From assembly GCA_023426545.1 (NCBI GenBank), contig JAFAAN010000171.1:206846-270845 (forward strand): 64,000 nucleotides of DNA. Direction: 5' to 3'. Shown here one piece after another: positions 1-7,558 of this stretch. The notes under the pieces are model-generated. The model saw only the letters and a program-made list of their open reading frames with translations. It was not told the DNA's origin and made no database searches. A program made the translations under genes and the position numbers. This stretch comes from Pseudomonadota bacterium. GTDB lineage: Bacteria; Myxococcota; Myxococcia; Myxococcales; Myxococcaceae. Each line of letters opens with the position of its first letter. The stretch's first letter is position 1.

Positions 1-34
1 CCAGCCCCACCCACCCCTGAGGAGGCACGGATTC

Positions 35-247
35 ATGACGAAGGTTAAGGCGCACATCACCGGCACTGTGTGGAAGATTGAGGTCAAGGTTGGCGACCAG
101 GTCAACGCGGGCGACGTGGTCGCCATCCTCGAGTCCATGAAGATGGAGATGCCCGTGGAGCCAGAGGATGGCGGCATCGTGCAGGAGATCCTTGTGAAGG
201 AGTCCCAGTCGGTCACAGAGGGCGAAGTCCTCATGGTGCTCGGCTAG
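35..247 (+). CDS. Biotin/lipoyl carrier protein of an acyl-CoA carboxylase
   Basis: This is a 70-residue single-domain carrier. It is essentially one biotinyl/lipoyl fold with the biotinylation motif ESMKMEM, so the predicted biotinylated lysine is Lys36. The family carries carboxyl-biotin between a biotin carboxylase and a carboxyltransferase in the cytoplasm. It lacks the Pro/Ala-rich N-terminal arm of full-length AccB and is nearer in size to the free carriers of acyl-CoA (acetyl-, propionyl- or methylcrotonyl-type) carboxylases. A GAGGAGG ribosome site lies just before the ATG. The next gene starts three bases after the stop, so they are co-transcribed. Which acyl-CoA is carboxylated cannot be read from this fragment because the partner subunits lie upstream of the window. 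Confidence 0.9.
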   Translation: MTKVKAHITGTVWKIEVKVGDQVNAGDVVAILESMKMEMPVEPEDGGIVQEILVKESQSVTEGEVLMVLG

Positions 248-249
248 CA

Positions 250-1032
250 GTGGAGCCCGCCGCCGCGACAGGGGCGTCACTTGCGGTCGAGGACCGCGAC
301 GATGGGGTCCGGGTGCTGACGCTGTCCAACCCGGCCCGGCGCAACGCGCTCGATGACGGGCTGCTGGCTCGGCTGGACGCGGCGCTGGAGCCCGCCCCGC
401 ATGTGCGCGCCCTCCTGGTGCGCGGCGCGGGCGGAGCGTTCTGCTCCGGTTATGACCTGACGCACCTGGGGCCACCTGGCGCGGATGGGCGGCTGCCGGA
501 TGATTTGTTGGTGGAGTGCCTGCTGAAGCTGGAGTCCCACCCCGCGCCGAGCGTGGCGCTGGTGGAGGGGGCGGCGGTGGGGGCGGGCTTCGACCTGGCG
601 GCGTCGTGCGACTTCCGCATCGGCACGCCCAGCGCCGTCTTCCTCATGCCCCCCGCGCGGCTGGGCATCGTGTATTCGCCCGAGGGACTGGCCCGGGCGG
701 CGCGGCTGGTGGGCGTGGCGCGGGCCAAGCAGCTCTTCCTCGCCGCACGGAAGCTGAGCGCGCGAGAGGCGCTGGACTGGGGCCTGCTGGACGACTGTGC
801 CGCGGACGCAGAGTCCCGGGCGCTGGCGCTGTGCGCCACCCTGGCGAGCCATGCGCCGCTGGCGGTGTCGGGGATGAAGGAGTCCTTCGGGCGGCTGTCG
901 CGCGCGCCTCTGGAGGCGGTGGACCGGACCCGGCTGCGTGCCTTGCGCGCGGAGGCTTTCGGGAGCGACGACGCGAAGGAGGGGCGGGCGGCCTTTCTCG
1001 AGAAGCGCCCACCCCGCTTCTCCGGCCGCTAG
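250..1032 (+). CDS. Enoyl-CoA hydratase/isomerase family protein
   Basis: This 260-residue crotonase-fold protein starts at a GTG three bases after the biotin carrier stop. The oxyanion-hole segments are visible as AFCSGYDL (about residue 60) and VEGAAVGAGFDLA (about residues 102-114). The position of the first catalytic glutamate of classical hydratases is Asp in GFDLA. The second glutamate is not in its usual place, because the segment reads PPARLGIVYSPEG. Plain hydration of enoyl-CoA is therefore not assured, and an isomerase, a decarboxylase or a methylglutaconyl-CoA hydratase-like role is possible. Coupling to a biotin carrier suggests branched-chain acyl-CoA catabolism such as leucine breakdown, which is inference from context. 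Confidence 0.85.
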   Translation: MEPAAATGASLAVEDRDDGVRVLTLSNPARRNALDDGLLARLDAALEPAPHVRALLVRGAGGAFCSGYDLTHLGPPGADGRLPDDLLVECLLKLESHPAPSVALVEGAAVGAGFDLAASCDFRIGTPSAVFLMPPARLGIVYSPEGLARAARLVGVARAKQLFLAARKLSAREALDWGLLDDCAADAESRALALCATLASHAPLAVSGMKESFGRLSRAPLEAVDRTRLRALRAEAFGSDDAKEGRAAFLEKRPPRFSGR

Positions 1033-1072
1033 TCAGGGCGGCCGGTGGGGTGCTGCCACGGCGACATCGACA

Positions 1073-1666
1073 TCAGGTGTCGCCGAAGAGCTCGCCCATG
1101 CGCAGCTGCAGGGCCGAGGCAATCTTGTACAGCGAGGAGATGGAGGCGGAGGACTCCGCGCGCTCGATCTGCGACAGCAGCGACACGGACAGGCCCGTGC
1201 GCCGCGCGAGCTGCTTGAGCGTGAGCTCCTGCGTCTTGCGCGCGTCACGGATGGTGCGGCCGATGGCGCGGTGCAGGTCCGCCTCAGGGTCCTGGGACAG
1301 GCCCTTCTTCTGGAGGGCGTTGCGGACCGCGGAGATGAACTGCTCCGGCTCCATGGGCTTCTTGACGTAGTCGGAAGCCTGGGCCTTGAGCGAGGCGACG
1401 GCCGTGTCCACCGTGGGGTACGCGGTGGCGACGATGACGGCGACGTCCGTGTCGTACTTGCGAATCTGCTCCAGCACCTCGGTGCCCGACATCTGCGGCA
1501 TCATCATGTCGAGGATGACGAGATGAAAATCGGAGCCCCGGAGGATTTCCACCGTCTGGGTGGGGTCCGTCGTGGTCACGACCTCGTAGCCTTCGCGCGT
1601 CAGGACCAGCTTCAGGTAGTCGCAGTTGTCCTGCTCATCATCAACTACCAGGATGCGAATCTGCAC
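1073..1666 (-). CDS. Response regulator with receiver plus C-terminal XRE DNA-binding domain
   Basis: The protein has 197 residues. Residues 1-120 form a CheY-like receiver with the acidic pair Asp9/Asp10, phospho-acceptor Asp53 in LVILDMMMP, Thr81 and Lys103 before a proline. Residues about 132-194 form a lambda-repressor/XRE helix-turn-helix (KQLARRTGLSVSLLSQIE). Receivers are usually joined to OmpR, NarL or NtrC outputs, so the XRE output is uncommon. No histidine kinase is adjacent, so its partner is unknown. It converges on the upstream hydratase gene and lies just beyond the 3' end of the FHA gene on the same strand, with a gap of about 75 bases that could carry its promoter. Confidence 0.9.
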   Translation of the reverse strand: MQIRILVVDDEQDNCDYLKLVLTREGYEVVTTTDPTQTVEILRGSDFHLVILDMMMPQMSGTEVLEQIRKYDTDVAVIVATAYPTVDTAVASLKAQASDYVKKPMEPEQFISAVRNALQKKGLSQDPEADLHRAIGRTIRDARKTQELTLKQLARRTGLSVSLLSQIERAESSASISSLYKIASALQLRMGELFGDT

Positions 1667-1740
1667 AGCGTCTCCTCGCTGCAGTCAGGGTCATGTGGCC
1701 GGAGGTCCCCGTGGGGGGCGAGGGCACCTCCGACGGGTCA

Positions 1741-3483
1741 CTACTTCTTGGGACTCTTGTAACCGTCGACGAAGCCCTTCACCTTCTCGTACTGCGGGTG
1801 GTTGGGCGCCAGTTCCAAGAACTGCATGTAGTGCATCGCGCCCTTGTCGGGCTGATTGTCCTTCGCGTAGGCCGACCCGAGGTACAGGTGGCACTCGGGG
1901 CGGCCTGGCTCCACCTCGATGCACTTCTCCAGCCGCTCGATGGCCTGGCGGTAGCGCATGACCTTGAGGAGAGCGAGGCCTTCCTCCTGGAGCTTGGCCG
2001 CGGCGGACTGGGGCGGGGGCTCGGGGGGGGCCTTCGCCGCGGCGGCCGCGGCTGCCGCAGTGGCTGCCTTCTTCTGGGCCTCGGCGACCTGTGCTTTCAG
2101 CGCGGCGTACTCCCTGGCGAACGCCTTGGTGCCGGCGCTCTCGCGCAGGGCCTCATCCGCATCGGAGAGCTTGCCGTCGCCCAGCGCCTGGCGGGCCTCG
2201 TCGAGCCGGCGCTTCATCAACTGCTCGGCGCGGGCCTCGTCGAGCCGCGTCTCGATCTCCCGGGGGCGCTGGCCGTTCGCGTCCTTGATGACCTCCAGCG
2301 CCGCCACGGCCGTGTCGAAGTCGCGCGCCGCGATCGCCTTGTCCGCGACCGCCCGCTGCTCCTCCAGCGAGGGGCCACGAGGTGGCGGAGGCGTCTCGGG
2401 CTTGGGAGGCGTCGCCGCGGCGTGGGCCTCGTTGCCCACGGGCTCGTCATCAGCGGGTGTGGGCGGTGTGTCGATGGCAGGGCGCGCGGTGGCCGGCTCC
2501 GGCGGCTCGGCCACGACGACGGGCGTCGGGGACTGCATGCCCTGCTGGTTCATGAAGTAGACGGCCGCGCCTCCACCGCCGAGCAGCAGCGCGACGAAGC
2601 CCGCCACCAGCGGCAGCTTCGAGCGGGAGCCCCCGCCGGCGGCCAGGTCGTCCGTCACGTCGCCGGCGCTGATGAAGCGCAGCTTCACGTGACCCAGCTC
2701 GATGACGTCACCCGTGGAGAGCGTGGCCTGTGCGTAGCTCTCACCGTTGACCGTCATGCCGTTGGCGGACTGCATGTCGATGACGCGCCACTCGCCGCTG
2801 TCCTCTCGGACGAGCTTGGCGTGGGTGCGCGACAGCGACCGATGATCCAACGTGATGTCGTTGTCGTCGGTGCGGCCGATCCGCAGCTCCGTGCGGATGC
2901 AGGCGAACTCCTGGCCCTTGAGCTCGTCGGGGGACAGAACGAGCAGCCGGGGCGCGTCCTCGGCGGGGACGTCCACGACCTTGCGCGGGCGATCCGCCTC
3001 CACCTGATCCAACCGGATGATGGAGGTGGAGTGCCGGCGCATTTCCGAGGCGCTGAGCGAGGGCGGCGTGTGGTCGCTCTCCTCGGCTTCGTCGTCGCGG
3101 GAGTGCTCCCCGGAGTCGTCGTCTTCGTCCGGCTCGGGCTCCGGCCGGCGGGCGGGCACTTTGGTGGTGATGGGGCCTACGGCGTTGGGCGCACCTTCGG
3201 CCTGGAGAGCCAGGTCGTAGTCGCCAATCTGGACCAGGTCGCCCGTTTTCAGGGGCGACTGACCCGCGATTCGCTCGCCGTTGATCCGGGTGCCGTTATA
3301 GCTCCCCAGGTCCTCCACCACGACGTGGCCATTGAGTCGTACCAGTCGCGCGTGACGACGAGACACATTCCGTTCCGTCAGGCGGATGGTGTTTCCCTCC
3401 TGACGGCCAATGGTGATCTCGTCACGCACGAAGGGAACGACAGTCTTGCGCCCTTCGTCGTCTTCGATGATGAGCTTCAGCAC
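1741..3483 (-). CDS. Double FHA-domain membrane protein with C-terminal TPR-like region
   Basis: Two forkhead-associated domains lie at about residues 5-95 and 190-270. Each has the phosphothreonine-pocket signature (IGR, then SRRHA or SRTHA, then NGT or NGM). A single membrane segment follows at about 288-308, then a Pro- and Ala-rich linker, charged helical repeats, and a TPR-like end at about 495-575. FHA domains bind phosphothreonine proteins and usually read Ser/Thr kinase output, so this looks like a membrane signalling scaffold. I chose the GTG at 3483 because the FHA fold begins there (LKLIIEDDEG). An ATG at 3549 in frame would add 22 residues that do not resemble the domain. It is divergent from the rhomboid gene. 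Confidence 0.85.
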   Translation of the reverse strand: MLKLIIEDDEGRKTVVPFVRDEITIGRQEGNTIRLTERNVSRRHARLVRLNGHVVVEDLGSYNGTRINGERIAGQSPLKTGDLVQIGDYDLALQAEGAPNAVGPITTKVPARRPEPEPDEDDDSGEHSRDDEAEESDHTPPSLSASEMRRHSTSIIRLDQVEADRPRKVVDVPAEDAPRLLVLSPDELKGQEFACIRTELRIGRTDDNDITLDHRSLSRTHAKLVREDSGEWRVIDMQSANGMTVNGESYAQATLSTGDVIELGHVKLRFISAGDVTDDLAAGGGSRSKLPLVAGFVALLLGGGGAAVYFMNQQGMQSPTPVVVAEPPEPATARPAIDTPPTPADDEPVGNEAHAAATPPKPETPPPPRGPSLEEQRAVADKAIAARDFDTAVAALEVIKDANGQRPREIETRLDEARAEQLMKRRLDEARQALGDGKLSDADEALRESAGTKAFAREYAALKAQVAEAQKKAATAAAAAAAAKAPPEPPPQSAAAKLQEEGLALLKVMRYRQAIERLEKCIEVEPGRPECHLYLGSAYAKDNQPDKGAMHYMQFLELAPNHPQYEKVKGFVDGYKSPKK

Positions 3484-3591
3484 GGGTCCGATCCGCGTAC
3501 AGTCATAGCAGAACGCCCTTTCCCTGTACAAGACATGCATCCCCTTCAAAAGACAGGGCTTTCTTCAGAGGAAGTGGGGCAGGAGAGCACG

Positions 3592-5145
3592 TTGTCCATC
3601 GGTCAATTGGCCGGTGGAGGGCGACCCGGGGGGGCGCCCTGGGGCACCCTGATCCTGGCCGCCACGCTGGTGGGCATCCATGCCGCGGCGCGTTCTTCCG
3701 GGCCGCTGGGGGTGGATGTCCTCTTGAGGTGGGGCGCGAAGGCGGGCCCCCTGGTGGTGGACGCGGGGCAGCCCTGGCGGCTCGTCACCGCCAACTTCCT
3801 CCATCGGGACTTCCTTCACCTGGGGCTGAACCTCCTGGTGCTGCTGGCGGCGGGCAGCGTCCTGGAGCGGCTCTGCCGCCGCCGGGACTACCTGGCGCTG
3901 CTGGCCGCGGCCGGGCTGGCCACGATGGCCGGCTCGCTCGGCTGGTCCGGGGCGGTGAGCGTCGGCGCGTCCGGGATGGTGTACGGCTGTGTAGGGGCGC
4001 TGCTGGTGCTGGGCCGCCGCCACCGGTCGCGGCTGTCGGCGCGGTGGATGTCCGGGGAGGCGGCGCTGCCCACGGTGCTCGTCTTCCTCTGGATGGGCTG
4101 GACGTCGGTGGGGGTGGACAACGCCGGGCACCTGGGGGGGCTGCTCGCGGGCCTGCTGTGTGGTGTCTTCCTGGAGCCTCGCTGGAAGCCGGACTCGGGC
4201 TGGCTGCGGCCGGTGGGCATGGTGGCGGCGGCGGTGCTGCTGGCGTTCGGCGTCGTGGCGGAGCGCTCGGCCTGGCGCACGGAGCGGGATGACGGCTTCG
4301 GCATCTCGGTGGCCCTGCCGGGGGACTGGCGGGGCGAGCTGGACGGGCACGGGCGGCGGACCTTCTCCAACGGATTGCCGGGACGGGGCCGTGCGACGTT
4401 CTCCGCGGAGGCCATCGAGACGGGCGAGCCGGGGGATGGGGCGGTGCAGGCGCGGCAGTACCTGGAGGAGGTGCTGGTGCACGGCGCACCGGGCCCCGAG
4501 GGCCGGACACGGAAGGTGACGGGGCCGGTGGCGGCGCGCGTCGGAGGGCGGAGCGCGCAGCGGATGCGGGCGGAGCTGGATGCGCCTGGAGGCGCCACGC
4601 ACCTGATGGCTCTCTTCGTGCCCCGGGGCGAGTGGGTCTACCGGTTCGTCTTCACGTGGCCCGCGGCGTACCCCGCCTATGCGGAGGTCGTGGAGCGGAT
4701 GGTGGCGGAGCTGCGCTTCGATGAGCCCTCCGTCCTGCGCGAGGCGCGGGCCAGGGCCCTGCTCGTCCCGGGGGCTCCCGGGCCGCTCCGCTCACTGGGC
4801 GCGGTGCTCCGCAGGCTGGGGCTCCCCAGGGAAGCGGTGGCGCCGCTGGCGGAGTCCGTGCGGCTGTCACCCTCTCATGTGGAGACGCGGGTGGAGCTGG
4901 CGCGGGCGCTCCTGGAGGCCGCACGCGTGGATGAGGGGTGTCACGCGGCCGCGGAGGCGCGGCTGTACGGCCCTTCGGACACGGGGGCATTGGAGGCGGG
5001 CGTGCGCTGCGAGTTGTCGCGCGGCGACGTCGAGCGGGCCTTGGAGCGCTTGGTCGAGGCGCGCAGGGTGGACCCCCAGGATGCCCGGCTGCGCGCGGCG
5101 GAGCTGGCGCTCCGGACGGTGCTGGAGTCCTCGCCGCGCCCCTGA
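3592..5145 (+). CDS. Rhomboid family intramembrane serine protease with long soluble C-terminal region
   Basis: The N-terminal 230 residues are a polytopic rhomboid domain. It has HxxxN in the second helix (FLHLGLNLL), nucleophile Ser127 in VGASGMVYG and His180 in NAGHLGG. Rhomboids cleave transmembrane substrates within the membrane. After the last helix, about 280 further residues form a soluble part: a beta-rich segment (from about 238, DGFGISVALPGDW) and then TPR-like helices to residue 517. That tail is unusual for a bacterial rhomboid and may present substrates. I chose the TTG at 3592 because AGGAGAG sits six bases upstream. A GTG at 3574 is the alternative. The gene is divergent from the FHA/TPR gene. 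Confidence 0.85.
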   Translation: MSIGQLAGGGRPGGAPWGTLILAATLVGIHAAARSSGPLGVDVLLRWGAKAGPLVVDAGQPWRLVTANFLHRDFLHLGLNLLVLLAAGSVLERLCRRRDYLALLAAAGLATMAGSLGWSGAVSVGASGMVYGCVGALLVLGRRHRSRLSARWMSGEAALPTVLVFLWMGWTSVGVDNAGHLGGLLAGLLCGVFLEPRWKPDSGWLRPVGMVAAAVLLAFGVVAERSAWRTERDDGFGISVALPGDWRGELDGHGRRTFSNGLPGRGRATFSAEAIETGEPGDGAVQARQYLEEVLVHGAPGPEGRTRKVTGPVAARVGGRSAQRMRAELDAPGGATHLMALFVPRGEWVYRFVFTWPAAYPAYAEVVERMVAELRFDEPSVLREARARALLVPGAPGPLRSLGAVLRRLGLPREAVAPLAESVRLSPSHVETRVELARALLEAARVDEGCHAAAEARLYGPSDTGALEAGVRCELSRGDVERALERLVEARRVDPQDARLRAAELALRTVLESSPRP

Positions 5146-5196
5146 ATGCCGGGAAGCGCCCTGGCTGCGGCGGTCCAGCGAGGGGACGGGCCGCAC

Positions 5197-6078
5197 TCAC
5201 CACCCAGTGCCGAAGGCGCGCACCGCGAGCCCCGTGCTCACCGTCCACTCGCTGCGCCGGACCAGCCCCGCGTCCCGGTGGGCATAGGCGCCGGACACCT
5301 GGAACACCACGGGCTGGTCCTCGACGGCCAGGACGACGCGCTCCAGGCCGGCGTCTGCCCTCGCACGGAAGTACAGCCCCCGGTCGAAGCCCACACTCCA
5401 GCCCGCGAGCCCTGTCGCGCGCAGGGCCCAGAGCCCATCCGCTGACTCCAGCCCGGCGTCGACCATCAGCTCCGTGAACGGCGCCACCGTGTGCTGCTGC
5501 GCTCCGTCGCGCGCGCGCCGCACCGTATGCGTGGCAAGCGGCCCCACGCCGAACCACACGCGCTCCGTCTCCGAGCGCACCGGGTCCAGCAGCAACCCCA
5601 CGCGCCCCGACTCCAGTGTCCAGCCGGGTCCCTCCCAGACGCGGCGCTCCACGTGTCCCAGGCGCAGCGCCACCGTCACGTCGAAGGGGAAGGGGACGCG
5701 GAGCGGCCTCGCCGTGGGCACCAGGATGAAGCCCTCCTCGAGGTGGCGGCGCAGCGTCCCGTCATAGGCCGTGAAGGTGAGCCCGCGCTGTGCGCCGTCC
5801 CAGGCCTCCAACGTCAGCAGGCGGTGGTTGTTGAACCAGGGCGAGCCCTTGCTTCGGCTGTTGCGTCCCATGCGGATGTGCACGCTGGTGCGCACCGCGC
5901 GGGAGAGCCCCGCCTCGGTGAGTCGCATGCGCGTGCCCAGCACGAACCCGTCTCCTGGGTCGAAGCAGAGGGGGTGGGGCTCGCCCCGCGCGTCCAGGGC
6001 GATGCAGGCGTCGGCATCGGCCCCTGGCGGCGCCTCCGCGGTGGAGGCCAGCAGCAACACCAGTCCGAGCATCAGCAC
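5197..6078 (-). CDS. Secreted protein of unknown function, paralogue of its upstream neighbour
   Basis: I do not recognise a named family. A signal peptide is visible (LMLGLVLLLASTAEA). The body alternates short beta-type strands rich in Arg, Leu, Val and aromatic residues, as in outer-membrane or periplasmic barrel-like proteins. The C-terminal 50 residues match the end of the protein encoded by 6083-7291 (shared DQP, RR and W-S-S/T-GL pattern), so the two look like a tandem duplication. The GTG at 6078 has AAGGAG seven bases upstream and begins five bases after the neighbour's stop, which implies translational coupling. An ATG at 6072 is nearly equivalent. An upstream extension in frame would overlap the neighbour. 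Confidence 0.7.
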   Translation of the reverse strand: MLMLGLVLLLASTAEAPPGADADACIALDARGEPHPLCFDPGDGFVLGTRMRLTEAGLSRAVRTSVHIRMGRNSRSKGSPWFNNHRLLTLEAWDGAQRGLTFTAYDGTLRRHLEEGFILVPTARPLRVPFPFDVTVALRLGHVERRVWEGPGWTLESGRVGLLLDPVRSETERVWFGVGPLATHTVRRARDGAQQHTVAPFTELMVDAGLESADGLWALRATGLAGWSVGFDRGLYFRARADAGLERVVLAVEDQPVVFQVSGAYAHRDAGLVRRSEWTVSTGLAVRAFGTGW

Positions 6079-6082
6079 GCGC

Positions 6083-7291
6083 CTACTCCTTCGGGGTCGC
6101 GGTGACGGGGGCGGTGCGCCGCGCGGGCGCCCACAGCGAGAAGCGCAGGCCCGCGGACGCGGACCACTCCCAGCGCACGGGCACGCCGGCGAGGTCGTCA
6201 CGCCGCACGCCGCGTCCGTCCACCAGCAGGCTCAGGGGTTGGTCATTGATCGCCACGAGGATGACCTCATAGCCGGCCTGGAAGCGCAGCCGCTCGGGCT
6301 GGCGCGGGCGGCCCGCCACCCTGGGCGCCAGCAGCACCTTCTCCGCTTCCACGCTCAGGCGCAGGTGGTGGAAGCCGTCCCGGTCCAGCGTGAGGTCCCC
6401 TTCCAGCGCCGCGGTCGGCACGACGGTGTTGAAGCCGTGCACGATGTCGCGCTCCAGGGACGGCCCGCCGCGGATGCGCACGTAGGACACCAGGTCCTTC
6501 GAGTGCCACAGGTCCACCGTCGCGTGGAGGGCGCCCCACGTGAGGAAGCGCGCCACCACGTCATCCCGCTTCAGCTCCTCCAGGTGGAGCGTCTCCAGCC
6601 AGAGGCCCAGGTTCAGGTGGAGGTCGTGCCGCCGGGGCTTCCCGAAGAAGCTCGTCACGCGAAGGAGCGGGTCGTCGCGCTGGACGCTGAAGTCGTAGCG
6701 GAGCGTGGTCAGGTCGAGCGAGGGCTCGCCCAGGTGCAGCTCCGTCTCCAGGAAGCGGAACCGATGCAGGCGCTTGCCGCGGCCAGGGACTTCCACCGCG
6801 ATGCCGAAGTCGGCGCGCACGCGGCTCACCACGCTCCCGTCGTGGGTCAGCGGCGCCCAGGCGGCTCCCAGCCAGATGCGCCGGTTCAGGTCGAAGTTGA
6901 ACTGCATCACCCGCCCGCGCTCGTCGCGGTACCAGCCCGGTGGCGCATCCGCGAGCGCGGGCTCCATCCGGTATGTCTTCACCTGCTCCGCCGCGTCATC
7001 GTCGAACGCGTTCGAGCAGGGCGTCACCCGCGCCTGAAGCCGGTCCGTCTCCACGCCTTCCATGTCCAGCTCCCGCAGCGGCGCCACCCGGCATCGCTGG
7101 GTGGCGTCGTCACACTGGGCCCGCCACTCGCCGAAGGGATGGGCCTTCGTCGGCGGCAGCCGCAAGCACACCGTGCGGGCGTTCCAGGTCTGGACGGGAA
7201 GTGGTGAGGAGGGGGGCTGAAGGACGGGGGCCTCGCCTCCTGGCTGTGCGAGCAGGAGGGCGACGGCGAGCGGCACTGCGGGGGCGAGCAT
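6083..7291 (-). CDS. Secreted protein of unknown function, first gene of a paralogous pair
   Basis: This is a 402-residue protein with a signal peptide (LAPAVPLAVALLLAQPGG) and no other membrane helix. The mature part has several cysteines in its first 100 residues (CLRL, QCDD, RCRV, PCSN) and many amphipathic beta strands, such as WLGAAWAPL and LNLGLWLETL. That pattern fits an envelope protein, possibly a small barrel. Its C-terminus resembles that of the following gene, which is co-transcribed with it. No enzymatic motif was found. The 267 bases upstream separate it from the divergent glycosyltransferase gene and must hold both promoters. I could not identify convincing promoter boxes there. 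Confidence 0.7.
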   Translation of the reverse strand: MLAPAVPLAVALLLAQPGGEAPVLQPPSSPLPVQTWNARTVCLRLPPTKAHPFGEWRAQCDDATQRCRVAPLRELDMEGVETDRLQARVTPCSNAFDDDAAEQVKTYRMEPALADAPPGWYRDERGRVMQFNFDLNRRIWLGAAWAPLTHDGSVVSRVRADFGIAVEVPGRGKRLHRFRFLETELHLGEPSLDLTTLRYDFSVQRDDPLLRVTSFFGKPRRHDLHLNLGLWLETLHLEELKRDDVVARFLTWGALHATVDLWHSKDLVSYVRIRGGPSLERDIVHGFNTVVPTAALEGDLTLDRDGFHHLRLSVEAEKVLLAPRVAGRPRQPERLRFQAGYEVILVAINDQPLSLLVDGRGVRRDDLAGVPVRWEWSASAGLRFSLWAPARRTAPVTATPKE

Positions 7292-7558
7292 GAGGTCTCC
7301 TCGGCGGCCCCTTCGCGTCGGCCTCGGGAAGGGGCGCCGGCCCCGGGCGTTTCAAGCGCCGTGCCCCTGCCGAGGAGACGTGCTTTCGCGGGGTTGGCAT
7401 TTCCGCCGTGTACATCCGCCTGCACAGCGGCGCGCAGTCAGGCTCACGGCGTTGGCCATTGGCGGTGGTCGACCGGCGGGAGGCGCGGGGGTATAACGCC
7501 GCGTCCCGCCGAGTGTGGGCCGGCCTATCGCCCGGAACGACTCAAGGAGCACCAGTCC

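Noticed and set aside
1..20. Possible C-terminal end of an upstream coding region ending in TGA at 18-20
   Set aside because: Only six codons are inside the window and their pattern (Ser-Pro-Thr-His-Pro) does not allow any family to be named.
1693..3591. Long forward-strand open frame continuous with the rhomboid gene
   Set aside because: It is the antisense shadow of the FHA gene. The rhomboid domain, ribosome site and start all lie after 3574.
7292..7558. Regulatory RNA or terminator in the divergent gap before the glycosyltransferase gene
   Set aside because: There are GC-rich stems but no T-run, conserved element or convincing promoter box. It is left as plain intergenic sequence.
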